A DNA stretch of 64,000 nt from Panagrolaimus kolymaensis (taxonomy: Eukaryota > Nematoda > Chromadorea > Rhabditida > Panagrolaimidae). Every line of letters begins with the position of its first letter. The stretch's first letter is position 1. The DNA lies in the NCBI GenBank assembly GCA_028622995.1, contig JAJQJQ010000074.1, forward strand, positions 558,001-622,000, written 5' to 3'. A program made the translations under genes and the position numbers. Of this stretch, positions 1 to 11,085 are shown piece after piece. Below the pieces are notes generated by a model. That model saw nothing but the letters and a program-made list of their open reading frames with translations. It was not told where the DNA came from and made no database searches.

Positions 1-638
1 TTCTGTGCCGATGGTGTCTTGGACGAGAACAACTAATACATCAAACCCACATAAACCTTTGTCACTGAAATGTTTTATTCATTCATTAAAAATGCTTTGG
101 TGTTAGACAACTTACACATTATATCCTTCAACAGTATGATTTAAAGTGCCACATCCGGGAAGATCGTATAGTCGAACCTTCTGTAACTCTTCTTGATGAA
201 ACTGATAATATTTTACTTTTTGTGTTGCTTCTAATGTATCCGTTTTTGCACTGTAGGGATCAGTATTTTTTAATCCTCGAATTGCATTAATAAGTGTAGA
301 TTTTCCAGTTTTTGCGTGTCCAGCAAACGCAATATTAATATATCTATCCTGAAATTAAAATTAATTCGTAAAAAATTATTTTTTAAAGCTGATGGCAAAC
401 ATACCGTATCAATACCATATTTCGCTTGGGCATCCGCAATACAGGTGTCGTCAGAACGCCAAAGAGGAGCCAAAACCACAATGGCCGTAAGGGCTGCTAT
501 GAACAATTTTATGCCCCTTAAAAAATCGAGCAATTTGGTTTTATATAAAAATCGGAATTTTTTAAACTTACGCATAAAGTATTGCTGCTGTTGCTGGTTC
601 CATTTGTTTATTACACAATCCAAAAATATGTTAACCAA
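1..638 (-). CDS. IRG-like (interferon-inducible-type) GTPase, 5' part, runs off left edge
   Basis: Three exons are readable on the minus strand: 638-405, 348-116 and 64 down to the window edge, joined by GT-AG introns in consistent phase. The first exon starts with a short Gln-rich basic stretch (QQQQQ) followed by one hydrophobic segment (LFIAALTAIVVLAPL), which looks like a membrane anchor. The second exon carries a P-loop, GHAKTGKSTLINAIRG, and a G3-like motif, LYDLPGCGT. The third begins a beta strand (FDVLVVLVQDT). The P-loop followed by LINAIRG and DLPG resembles immunity-related GTPases (IRG/IIGP) and related septin-type TRAFAC GTPases. The family call is inferred from these motifs; the G4 motif lies outside the window. 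Substrate would be GTP. A membrane role is suggested by the anchor, but no specific pathway can be assigned. Confidence 0.7.
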
Positions 639-2614
639 TTAAATAAAGAAAGTAATTGTTTGATGAAACAATAATCAAAAAATGAAAATTTTCAAGCCTA
701 TTTATCCTTTTTCTAGTTCATATTTTTACATAATAAAAAATAAGGTGATTCGATAAAAAAAAGATGTTGTGCATTTTTTATCTTGAAAGTGTAATGCACT
801 TGGCATTTTGGGGATAAAAACATGTCATTCTCTAATTAATTACTCGAAGTAAACAAGCGATAATGAAAGATAATAGTTGCGAAATACTTGATTTCGAAAT
901 GAAAAATTTTGAAATCATGCGTTTATAAAAAGAAACAAATAAGCAACAAACAAGTTGCAAAACAAAAATATGGTTTTGTCTTGAATTTAAATTTCAAGTG
1001 CAATAGACTTAAACATTTCTAAATTTTTGCTTGATCATGACGAATCATGACAGCCACATTATCAATCAGTTTTTTATACATTAACATGGATAAAACCACA
1101 TTTTTTGGAATATTCTGTTTTTGCATTATTTTTCATTTGCGCAAAATACGAAACATTTTTTTCAACGCATTTTTTTGCACTCATTTCTTCCCTTTGTTTT
1201 CTTTCTTTCTTTCCAACAATGATAACAAATTATTTTGGCTTTTTATCTTCCTTTCTTTCTTGCTTTATTTCTTTCTTTTATTTTGTTGCATTCAAAACAA
1301 AAACACGAAAAAGTAACAAAAAGAAACAAATAAACAAAAATCAATCCCCCTTTCCTTTCCCTTTCCTTTTTTCAACCAATCCATAAAATAGCCAGGATGC
1401 GACAAATTTTTTTTTCAAAATAACCTTCAAAATAAATTTATTACACAAACTAAAAAGACAACTGACAGCCAGCTTAGAGGAATCCACGGCAAGCTCTTTT
1501 TGCAGAAGCTGGTTACACCCCAGAAAAAACTTAAAGATCAATGGACCGAGCACGCGCTCCATTAACGTTAATCTTTAGTTCTCAATAAAATAACGTTAAT
1601 TTTTATAATTTTTTTTCTTTCTCAATAATATAAAATAATCAAATGCGCAATAAAATCGACCAAATATTTTTTTAATCTCTTTTTATATATATATAATTCT
1701 TTCAACTTGAGGTTTTGCCACCATAAAAAATCAAGAAACTCTAAGCGGGTCTTTAGTAAGAACTATAGAGTCAAAAAACTAAAGGCCTAGCGCGTCTCCA
1801 TGCAATTTGGTCGATACCTCTTTTCATGTAAAACATATTTATTATTCATTTTCTTCTTCTTTTACAAATTTTTTTTTAAAATGCTAGCAATAAAACTAAA
1901 GAAAAGTTTTATAACTGTCAGGTGCTTCTTTTTAGCCAGGAAAATGTGTAATAAATAGTGAAAATGAAGGAAATTTTGGAAATTCTTTATACTAGAAAAA
2001 AGATATATAAAATTTGAAACAGCAACATAAAACATAACAAAAAAATTTTGTTTTAAAAACATCTCAGCTATAAATTAATCAATGCCACGTTCGACAAGGT
2101 CAAAATGAGGAGCGGCAGCTGCACCTCGACCAATCCATCCTCAAATGAAAGGGAAGGCAAGGAAAATAAAATGAAAGAAAGTCAAGAAAAAAACAGGATA
2201 AACACAATTCTTTTCGGGAAGATTTTTATTAAAACAAATTCTTTTTATTATAAAAACAAGCCATTCTTCTCTCGTGAAAAAAATTCGAGATACATATCCA
2301 TCCGTTGAAAACAAAAAATTCTTTAAACAAAATCTCCTTCAGAAAAATGATCCTACATCACATTCTAACTTATAAAACTTTCTATTGTTGTCATCAATAC
2401 TTAATTTTTCCTCTTGTATTTAAAACATATGTCTAATTTTTTTCGCAAACTCGTGCATGCTATAAGATATATTTTTAATAACAAGTTAAGAATATATTGT
2501 TTAATTGGGAAACGTGCACATACTAAAGTTTTTTTTCAAAGAATGTTAATAATTTTTAAAAAATAGTTACAAAAGTTGATAATAAAGCAATTATTTTAAT
2601 TTTGTATTTCAAAC
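639..2614. other. Intergenic, no gene recognised
   Basis: AT-rich sequence with many homopolymer runs and a pyrimidine-rich stretch around 1180-1380. Short open frames here (for example 1047-1386 and 2105-2308) are low-complexity Phe- or Lys-rich translations with no signal peptide, domain or splice pattern. It contains the upstream region of the GTPase gene and the 3' flank of the Thr-rich gene to the right. Confidence 0.5.
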
Positions 2615-3325
2615 TTAAGTTGCGTAACACAAATTGCCAGCACCACAAGTGAATCCAGTGGGGCAAAGCCCATTAGCACATACATCCAAAATGGATGTTT
2701 GAGTGGTTGCTGGCGTTGATGGAGGTGTAGATAGTGGTAAAGTTGAGGTATTTGTAGCAGGTGATGGAACTAGAGTTGTTGTAGGTAAAGTCAATGTATA
2801 AGTTGTAGTTGTTGATGGAATTGCCGTAGTGGTATTAGTAGTAATAGTTGGATTAGTGGCTTGAGGTGTAGTTGTGGTAGGTGGCAATGTGGAATTAATA
2901 AGCAAAGTAGTCAAAATCGTTGTTGTTGGTGGTGTAGTTAATGTCGAGGGAACATTGGTTGTTGGTGGAGGCAATGTGGTCGTCGTCGTTGTAGTTGTCT
3001 TATCCAAGGGGCATGGAATCTTTGTTGTCGTTGTTGAACCATGATCGCATGGAGACGTGGGTGGCGATGTTGATGGATTTGGATATGTTTTGATGCATGT
3101 TACTGTACAAATAAGTTCTTCATGGTCTCCATTTTTCATTAAATATCCATCATTTGTAAAAATATTCTCGTCGAGTATTGTAGACCCTAAAAAACTTGAT
3201 TTCTCACATATTTTTTTTTTTCGATTTAAAACTATTTTCTTACCGTGACCATTTCCAACAATAAAGAAGAAAAGAAAAGTAAATTTGAGGTAGCTCAAAC
3301 GGGTCATTATTCTCGATGCTTGCAA
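2615..3325 (-). CDS. Secreted Thr-rich mucin-like protein with short Cys-rich tail
   Basis: Two exons: 3325-3244 and 3186-2615. The apparent continuous frame across 3187-3243 (KKIVLNRKKK...) is better read as an intron, because GTAAGA and TTTTTTAG flank it and joining gives GNGHG-STILDENIF in phase. The N-terminus has a signal peptide (FLFFFIVGNGHG). Most of the mature protein is Thr/Pro/Ser repeats (TTTT, PPTT, PSTT), typical of O-glycosylated mucins of cuticle or gut surface. It ends in a small Cys-rich tail (GLCPTGFTCGAGNLCY). Its promoter and first ~200 codons are nearly identical to the gene at 15265-12373, but the VWD/TIL/lectin part is missing and the tail is unrelated after TTQT. It is therefore a rearranged paralogue. 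Expression in gut or hypodermis is plausible but not shown. Confidence 0.8.
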   Translation of the reverse strand: MQASRIMTRLSYLKFTFLFFFIVGNGHGKKIVLNRKKKICEKSSFLGSTILDENIFTNDGYLMKNGDHEELICTVTCIKTYPNPSTSPPTSPCDHGSTTTTKIPCPLDKTTTTTTTTLPPPTTNVPSTLTTPPTTTILTTLLINSTLPPTTTTPQATNPTITTNTTTAIPSTTTTYTLTLPTTTLVPSPATNTSTLPLSTPPSTPATTQTSILDVCANGLCPTGFTCGAGNLCYAT

Positions 3326-3363
3326 TTTGAAGCTTTATATATTTTTTTAATTTAAATCTAATT

Positions 3364-3376
3364 TCCTTTTATACTC
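3364..3376 (-). promoter_or_regulatory. TATA-like box of the Thr-rich gene
   Basis: On the minus strand the sequence reads GAGTATAAAAGG about 40-50 bases upstream of the start codon at 3325. The matching position in the paralogue (around 15304-15316) also has TATAAAAG, so the element is conserved between the two promoters. Confidence 0.5.
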
Positions 3377-3659
3377 AACCATCGTCCAGTATTTTTTAGT
3401 TATCATTTTTGTAGCTTTCATAAATGATGGAGGTGGTAAGCTACCTTAAGCATTTTTTTTGTCAACAAAAAGCTAAAACAAAATTAAAAAAAAAATTTCT
3501 TTTCACAAAAATTGGATTGTTGCATTTTCAAATATTGAAAGTGAAACAGATTTATTATGCAACCACTTTTTTTTAAATTGTCTTTTCAAAATTTTCTATA
3601 CTTTAATATTATTGTATTTTAATTTTTAGCACAACTAATTTCTTCTTTATTTATTTATT

Positions 3660-3810
3660 TTTTTGTTATAGAAAATTACAGAATATTTGAGCAGCTATTC
3701 TTCTTCCTTCGTACCAGGCACGTCCGACCACCATCGATATTTTACGAGTTTAAATTGCCTCGAATTAAATTGTCCTTTTTTTGAGGTGCAAATAAAAAGG
3801 TAACAACAAC
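3660..3810. repeat. Conserved promoter-distal block shared with 15575-15715
   Basis: The stretch beginning GAAAATTACAGAATATTTGAGC and running past the GTACCAGGCACGTCC segment is nearly identical here and at about 15580-15710, about 400 bp upstream of the two Thr-rich genes. The surrounding AT-rich sequence is clearly diverged, so this 130-bp block looks more constrained than its flanks. It may be an enhancer, or simply the best preserved part of a segmental duplication. Confidence 0.5.
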
Positions 3811-4593
3811 AATCAAACTAAATTTTTAATAAATATTAAAAAGAAAATTCTTCCACCACAAATTTTTAAATTTAAATATTATAATCTGTTTAAATAAATC
3901 GCAAAAGAATTAAGCTTTAATTTTTCTTTATTTTTTCATTAAACTCTTTTTTTGAAAATTGTTACATCAGCTGCTAGCCACCAACCGATGGCTACTTTAC
4001 GCATTCAATGGTTTCAGGATATTAATTAAGAGGTTTTTATTGAAAAATGAAAAGACATAAATTAATTTTTATGCCTTCAAATGGAATTTTCTTAAAGAAT
4101 GATTCTTAATTTGCCTTTTGTTGCTTTATCATTTTTTGTTATGTTATTTATTTCGCACGAAGTTTTGTACGTTTTTTTTGCTATTTATGTACGAAAAAAT
4201 TAACTCAGCTTTTGAGAGAGATAAATAATATTATCAAAGAGAAATTGAATGCTTTTTATAAACCAACGACAACGAAATTTCATTTTATGGATAAAAAATG
4301 TTTTAAAAACATAGATTGTTTGATTTTTATGAAAATAAAATTTAATGTTTGATTAAAATGTGAAACACAGCCGCCATTGATATTGCAATCATTATAAAGG
4401 CAAAACTTATTAAAAAAAGACATACAAAAAAAAACATATTATAAAATTATTTGTGGGGCCCTTCTCTTTGAATATTACTTTTATGTTTAAAGAAATAATA
4501 GAAGCTAAATAAGTAGTACAGAAAAAAAATTTGTCAAATTTAAAAGGAAAAAATCGAATACAAACAAACTGATTATTCCTTTGTTAGTATAAA

Positions 4594-4743
4594 AGGACTG
4601 ATGGAACTGCTTTGGATTTTAATAATCGGAAGAAAGGTGAACCTGAAAATGTTACAGAGTCCAATTGCGTTGCTTTATCTATGGCTGATAGATTTTGGAG
4701 CTCAGAAGATTGCTTTAAAAATAAAAAATTTGTTTGTGGTCAT
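4594..4743 (+). pseudogene. C-type lectin domain fragment (relic)
   Basis: A 50-codon stretch reads TDGTALDFNN...GEPENV...NCVAL, then SSEDCFKNK and FVCG, which is the calcium-site/carboxy-terminal half of a C-type lectin domain. It is closely similar to the first domain of the lectin gene at 21600-22575 (WTDGT, GEPQNV, CFKNKPFVCG). There is no signal peptide, no upstream half and no plausible splice partner nearby, so it is a relic exon left from a duplicated or moved lectin gene. Confidence 0.7.
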
Positions 4744-5427
4744 TTGTTTAAGAAAAAAAACAGTTTCTTTCTAGCAATGCTTTGTTTTTGAATTTTTAAT
4801 GATTTTTTATTTCAATTTTTACGATACTTTTTATAACGATTTTTTTATTAGATACAGAAAGAAGTTTCAACTTTGGAATACCATACAATAAAATAAATTT
4901 TTTTATTTTTTTTTCTTCGAACCGCCATTTTTGTAGCTACCGCAACCAAATTTTCTTTTATTTATTTATCTTCTGTTTAAAGAAGCCTGACTGCACCAAC
5001 GGAGGAACTTGTTCAAAAAATAATTTTTCTACCCATTTAAGTAATATTTTTGATTTTTTTTAAATTTTATAAAAGTCTATGCGATCGCGGCATCGATCAC
5101 TTTCCAAAAATTATTTTTCTTGCTGATTCATTGCTCACAGTTAAAAAGATATTGAGACAAGAATTTTCTTCACTTGTGAACATTCATTCCATCGAAATGT
5201 AACCAGCCGATCGACCGATTTGGGCTTAATAAACTTTTAAAATGAAAGGACTTAATTTTCCTATTTTTTTACACTATCCTAATATTTTTGAGTTAGACTT
5301 GATAAGAAATAAATAAATAAATTTGCTGTTGAATTTCATTTTTATTAAAATACAAAAAGATATTACAAAACAAACGAAGAAAAAGCATTTTCACGGGGGA
5401 AACTTCAAGAGAAAAAGAATAATTTCT
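4744..5427. other. Intergenic, includes left border of the 4.69-kb duplication
   Basis: No gene recognised. The left breakpoint of the tandem duplication falls at 5140/5141, where CACAG meets TTAAAAAG. Confidence 0.4.
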
Positions 5428-6395
5428 TTAGCATCGGCCACATGTTTTTGGACATTGTTGCGTCATAAGATCGTAGTATTGCTGAAGAAAAAAAAGTACT
5501 AGGATTAGCTAGAGAATATAAAAAGTAATTTTTCCACAAAACATAAAAATCCATTTTAGAAATGGTCTCGAAATGGAAATTTTACAAAATCTTTAAACCT
5601 AAAATTTTTGATTTGAGACCAAATTTAATTACTCTTTCCAACTTCTTATTATTCTTTACAATAATAAAAACTTACGGCGTTATTGCAAAGATATGCATCC
5701 TTGGTACAATCACTAACTCCAGTAGAGGGATTGATTTTATCTACGCATGAATCGGAATCAGGTCCATCAGATAAAGACCCACCACTGCATCGTCCACAAG
5801 TTTTAGGGCATTGTTGAGTCATAAGATCATAGTAAGCAGCATTATTGCAAAGGTAAGCATCCTTGGTGCAGTCGCTAACACCAGTGTTTGGATTAATTAA
5901 ATCAACGCAACTAAAAAATTTTTTATTTTTTTTATCGTCTGCTTTCTAGGTATTTCACAACAAAAAATAAAATTTTATCGTCTGCTTTTAGACTTTAAAA
6001 AAAAATATTTGTGGAAAAAAACTTACGTGTCATTAACTTGATCACAAGATTTACACGTTCGGGCGCATTGTTTTTTCATAGCATCTCCTAAAATGGAATC
6101 AGAGCATTTTGCGGCATTATTGGTGCAAAACGAATTATCCATAGTATTATCGCAATTTTGACTTGCATCCGTGGTGCAACAAACATCATTGAGACATGTA
6201 TCATCTTCATTGAGGCAATGGCCATTCAAGCAATCTAAAAAAAGAAAGAAGCAAATTTTTAGCATGTAAAAAATTATTTTATTTCAGTTTTTTAAGAAAT
6301 TTGACTATCTTACTTCCATTCATAGCGAAACAAGTTTCAGCATAAATTGTTGAAGCAAAAAATGCTAAAGATAAAAAAATAATTTTATCAAACAT
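5428..6395 (-). CDS. Secreted protein with three ShKT (SXC) domains, copy 1
   Basis: Four exons: 6395-6314, 6234-6027, 5910-5676 and 5481-5428, with phase-consistent GT-AG joins. The N-terminus is a signal peptide (IIFLSLAFFASTIYA) followed by a short Cys-containing spacer. Three six-cysteine ShKT domains follow: one in exon 2 (from CDNTMDNSFC to CARTCKSC), one in exon 3 (from CVDLIN to CPKTCGRC), and one spread over exons 3-4 ending CPKTCGRC at the stop. ShKT domains are very common in nematode secreted proteins of gut, cuticle and metalloproteases; the name comes from an anemone peptide, and toxicity is not implied. A TATA-like box lies at 6515-6522. This is the left copy of an identical pair. 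Confidence 0.85.
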
Positions 6396-7682
6396 TTTTG
6401 AATTATTTTTTTTGTCAGATGCAAAAAAAGGGAAATCAGTCGAGTAAACAAAAAAGCTAAGTATTTTTAAAAGGTTTGAAAATAAAGTGTGACTTTTTAA
6501 AGAAAATTTTTAGACTTTTATACCCCAAAAAATTATGTACTTACCTTCTTCCCACGGAAAAATAATTTCGAAAGCAGTTTAAAAAATTTTTTAAATTTAA
6601 ATTTAATATAATAATTTTTCCACATATTTGCATCCATTTCCATAATTTCACATCAAAATGGATGGCAGTTTTATAAAAGGTAGCCCCCATGAATTTCCGT
6701 TTACAGATGAAACGGAAAACAAACATCACAATTTAAAAATTTTCTTTACCAGCAAAAGTTTGATGTGGGAAGTTGGCTTTATATGTCTGAATGTAAATAT
6801 GAAGCAGCGAAATGCTGCAGCCTAAAAATGATTTCACTCTTCCTAGTTTTTTGTCTTGTCTTATATACGTTACTAACTTTACATCGTCTATGTTTATTCT
6901 CGTGTGCGTCTAATAAAAGCTGGTTATTAAATGTAGTAGGAATCACCTACATCAAAGTTAAAAACAAAATCAGTTTTAAAAAAATAAATCTAAATCTCAT
7001 TTGAATAACTATTCACGCTATGAAAGCGACTACTACGTGAACTACATTTTTCATCCAAAAAACCCCAAAATTATTGTTTGCAAAGCTGTGAAGAAAAAAA
7101 ACTAATAATTGGTGTCAGCTACAGCCACCGAAAGCGGTGGTGGGTGGCTTGAAGTGGTTTCCCTTCTACGCAAGTTAGTTAAAATAAAAAATAAATTTGC
7201 TTGGTCACTTGGAAGTTGCCATTTCACCCATCTACAAAAGTATTCTTTTTTTTGTTCCTAAAATTATGTATGTCCATACCCAACAATACTAATTGTTTTA
7301 ATGAATTTTATTCACCACTGGGCATTCTTCGCAAATGTTCATCATCGTTTTTATTGCTTCAAATGTACATATTGAGGAGTTAAAAGGAAATGAAAACAAA
7401 AAATTTATGAGTTACGCTTGAAATTTTTTTAATATCAATTTATCATTGCTTCTTTGATAATCTAACAAATATCTTTTAATAATTTTATTATATCATATAT
7501 TTTTTCTGTTTAAAAATAACTAGATTATTTGCCATTTTTAATTCTTTATTAATAAAATAATTTTAAAAATTTAAATTCTTTGTTTTGAATCCAAAAAAAG
7601 AGAGGATAAAACAATAAAATTTTAAAATTTTAAATTCAAACAAAAATAATTCAATACTTTATGAAATTCTTTTATGATTAAT
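6396..7682. other. Intergenic between ShKT gene and lectin gene (unit 1)
   Basis: No gene recognised. It holds the TATA-like box of the ShKT gene (6515-6522), an imperfect GC-rich hairpin around 7120-7150 (AGCCACCG ... CGGTGG) and very AT-rich DNA from 7380. The same description applies to 11086-12372 in unit 2. Confidence 0.4.
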
Positions 7683-9873
7683 TTATGCTAAAGCAGCTTT
7701 TTTGCATACAGCTTTTCGTTGAATTTTATTGCAATCACTGTAAAACCATTGACCATACATGTATCCATAACCCAAAGCAACATTATCAGTGCTAATTGCA
7801 AAGCAATATGGAGTGCTTGTATTGATGCTATCGGGATTTACTTGACTCGGATGCATTGTATTTAAATAATCATTAATTGTATTGTCAACCCATGTATCGG
7901 TTCCATTATGATAGAATGCAATCAAAGTTTGATCGCTAGTTGTCATGCCTGGGATTTCTTGACTCATGTATGGACCATTAGTGTAAATTTGAATTGATCC
8001 AATTGATACAGTATCTAAACAAATAAAATAATTTTAAAGATTATAGAGTTTGCATTAACTATGACAAACCTCGAATAAAATTATTTTCAGCTTCAGAATG
8101 AATGGAAGCTAAATGTGATTCCATTCCAAAACATTGTGCTTCGGCATCCGCTTGATTGACTTCATAAAGAACTTTGTAGCAGGAAGTCGAATTTGTAAAA
8201 AGTCTCCATCCTTCAGGTCATTTAGTAGATTGGCAACTTTGGGAATGGCCGACATTTGAAATTAAACATTGTTCGCTTGAATCACAACTAAATGGTCGGC
8301 TATATTTTTTGCCTTTCCAACATGCATTGTGAATTGTGCAATTTTGGGTTAACCATGGATCATTCGCATCAACTGAAAAATTAATTTTTTTTTAAATTTT
8401 TTTACCAAAGCCATATAATTTTACTGACGGTGATAAACTCCATTATCATCAAAGCATCCGCATTCTTCTTTTTTAATGCAACCAAAAGGTAATTTTTTGT
8501 TATCAATTACATAACCTTCATCGCATTGACACCCTTCCATACAATTTTGGGTGGAGGCAGTACATCCATTTGGATCGTTACAACTTGGTTGACACGAAGA
8601 TACACAAACATCAAAAGTGGAATTAGCTGGACATTGCATTGCTGGACATCCAACTGATGTCCGCCAATCGCTCAAATCAACTCCTAAAAATTATTTTATA
8701 TTTTTTAAGAATCCTCTAAAAATAAAAAATAAGATTACCGTTAATGGTTCGTTGACACAATCTCGCAAAGTCTTCAAATGCTTTACAAAGGAAATCGGGC
8801 GCAAGACAAGCATCGGTGGCACAAGTATCGAATAATTTTGAAATCACATCTTCACCTAACCCTTGACATTGTTTGAAAGCTCCAATACCTTGAGCTGCAT
8901 CAGAAATGGGTTTACAAGATTCTTTTGATTGAGTTGTATCCTAAATAAATAAAAGTAATTTTTCTCAAAAAAAAATCAGTGTCTTACACATGGCGCAGAA
9001 ACAACTCCTTCTTCACATTGGATTGTTGTTGTATTATCAGAATGGAAATAATCAGTGGTGATATACGTATTTGCCCATTCACTAACGCTATTGCCATAAA
9101 CACATCCTAAATTTTCATTTGGCGCTTGTGTGGAATTTTTAAATACCAAATCATTCGTGCAATTTCCATCATAATTTCCACCTAATCCGCAAAGTTTATT
9201 ATTTCCATAAAATGGAGCGCAATCGGGAATATCAACGCATAAACGATATCCATCAAAAACAATATTTATTCCATCTTTAGTGTCAATAGTTTTTGTCCAA
9301 CCATTTTGACGAATGGTAATTTGTGGATTAGTGTTATTAGGATAGAAGTAAGGGTAATATTGACGTTGCTCGTTAACATACAAAGCACCAAGAAATTCCA
9401 TATTTATTTTTTGTCCATAGATTTCAAATTGTGCTGAATCAACTGCGGCGATTCTGCAAATTAAATTTATTCTAAAATCTTTCGTATACAAGGTTTTAAA
9501 AACTAACGGATTTCCAGGATTTAACTTTTTGTTTTGTGCTTTAACAGTAAAATCAAGATTTAAATTTTGTGTTGGATCTTGAATTGTGTTGCAAGTTTGA
9601 ACAAAGACATAGGGGCAAGTTCCATGATAATCGAAATACGTTCCATCCCAAGTATAATAATGAGGATCTCCATTCATGCAAACTGTTTTAGTTCCGTTTC
9701 CACAAGCTGATGGTGGTGGAGCTAAAAGGATGATTCAAATTATTTACTAAAAATTTTGGAAAATGGAAATTAATTTTTTTTAAGTTACCCGCTGTTGTTG
9801 CTGGAATTGAAGATGTTGTTGTTGTGGTAGTTAAAAAGATATTGAGACAAGAATTTTCTTCACTTGTGAACAT
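7683..9873 (-). pseudogene. VWD/C8/TIL/C-type lectin gene, copy 1, cut off from its promoter and signal peptide
   Basis: This copy has the VWD exon (9721-8988), C8 exon (8940-8739), TIL exon (8683-8429) and lectin exons (8372-8070 and 8014-7683), each identical to unit 2. Its 5' side ends at the duplication junction. Only the last few Thr codons remain (TTTTTTSSIPATTAG), and they are now preceded by 14 codons (MFTSEENSCLNIF...) that come from intergenic DNA of the other unit. There is thus no signal peptide, no Thr-rich stalk and no TATA box. An in-frame TGA at 8218-8220 also interrupts the lectin domain. Extracellular domains without a secretion signal are unlikely to be functional, so I call it a 5'-truncated pseudogene. 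Confidence 0.75.
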
Positions 9874-10117
9874 TCATTCCATCGAAATGTAACCAGCCGA
9901 TCGACCGATTTGGGCTTAATAAACTTTTAAAATGAAAGGACTTAATTTTCCTATTTTTTTACACTATCCTAATATTTTTGAGTTAGACTTGATAAGAAAT
10001 AAATAAATAAATTTGCTGTTGAATTTCATTTTTATTAAAATACAAAAAGATATTACAAAACAAACGAAGAAAAAGCATTTTCACGGGGGAAACTTCAAGA
10101 GAAAAAGAATAATTTCT

Positions 10118-11085
10118 TTAGCATCGGCCACATGTTTTTGGACATTGTTGCGTCATAAGATCGTAGTATTGCTGAAGAAAAAAAAGTACTAGGATTAGCT
10201 AGAGAATATAAAAAGTAATTTTTCCACAAAACATAAAAATCCATTTTAGAAATGGTCTCGAAATGGAAATTTTACAAAATCTTTAAACCTAAAATTTTTG
10301 ATTTGAGACCAAATTTAATTACTCTTTCCAACTTCTTATTATTCTTTACAATAATAAAAACTTACGGCGTTATTGCAAAGATATGCATCCTTGGTACAAT
10401 CACTAACTCCAGTAGAGGGATTGATTTTATCTACGCATGAATCGGAATCAGGTCCATCAGATAAAGACCCACCACTGCATCGTCCACAAGTTTTAGGGCA
10501 TTGTTGAGTCATAAGATCATAGTAAGCAGCATTATTGCAAAGGTAAGCATCCTTGGTGCAGTCGCTAACACCAGTGTTTGGATTAATTAAATCAACGCAA
10601 CTAAAAAATTTTTTATTTTTTTTATCGTCTGCTTTCTAGGTATTTCACAACAAAAAATAAAATTTTATCGTCTGCTTTTAGACTTTAAAAAAAAATATTT
10701 GTGGAAAAAAACTTACGTGTCATTAACTTGATCACAAGATTTACACGTTCGGGCGCATTGTTTTTTCATAGCATCTCCTAAAATGGAATCAGAGCATTTT
10801 GCGGCATTATTGGTGCAAAACGAATTATCCATAGTATTATCGCAATTTTGACTTGCATCCGTGGTGCAACAAACATCATTGAGACATGTATCATCTTCAT
10901 TGAGGCAATGGCCATTCAAGCAATCTAAAAAAAGAAAGAAGCAAATTTTTAGCATGTAAAAAATTATTTTATTTCAGTTTTTTAAGAAATTTGACTATCT
11001 TACTTCCATTCATAGCGAAACAAGTTTCAGCATAAATTGTTGAAGCAAAAAATGCTAAAGATAAAAAAATAATTTTATCAAACAT
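10118..11085 (-). CDS. Secreted protein with three ShKT (SXC) domains, copy 2
   Basis: Identical in exons and introns to the gene at 6395-5428, shifted by 4,690 bp. Exons are 11085-11004, 10924-10717, 10600-10366 and 10171-10118. Signal peptide, three ShKT modules and terminal CGRC-stop are as in copy 1. The last two modules are close repeats of each other (GVSDCTKDAYLCNNA in both), showing an older internal duplication. The TATA-like box is at 11205-11212. As both copies keep their own promoter inside the duplicated unit, dosage of this product is probably doubled. Confidence 0.85.

Larger units (their letters stand above)
5141..9830. repeat. Tandem duplication of 4,690 bp, unit 1
   Basis: Every position compared in this block recurs 4,690 bp to the right (unit 2, 9831-14520), including introns, poly-A runs and all translated products. 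The unit contains a ShKT gene and the 3' four-fifths of a VWD/TIL/lectin gene. At the junction, ...GGTAG is followed by TTAAAAAG; the outer ends read CACAG-TTAAAAAG (left) and GGTAGTT-GAAG (right), so only AGTT is shared. Such microhomology fits a recent replication-based or end-joining duplication. The lack of divergence also fits an assembly error. Confidence 0.9.

Noticed and set aside
2105..2308. Short polar open frame as a gene
   Set aside because: Low-complexity Lys/Asn/Ser composition, no signal peptide, no domain and no splice context.
3187..3243. Basic KKIVLNRKKKICEK segment as part of the mucin protein
   Set aside because: Flanking GTAAGA and TTTTTTAG with in-phase joining show that it is an intron, in both this gene and the copy at 15127-15183.
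7110..7155. GC-rich imperfect palindrome as a structured RNA or terminator
   Set aside because: Short and imperfect with no conserved partner outside the exact duplicate copy; duplication alone explains its recurrence.
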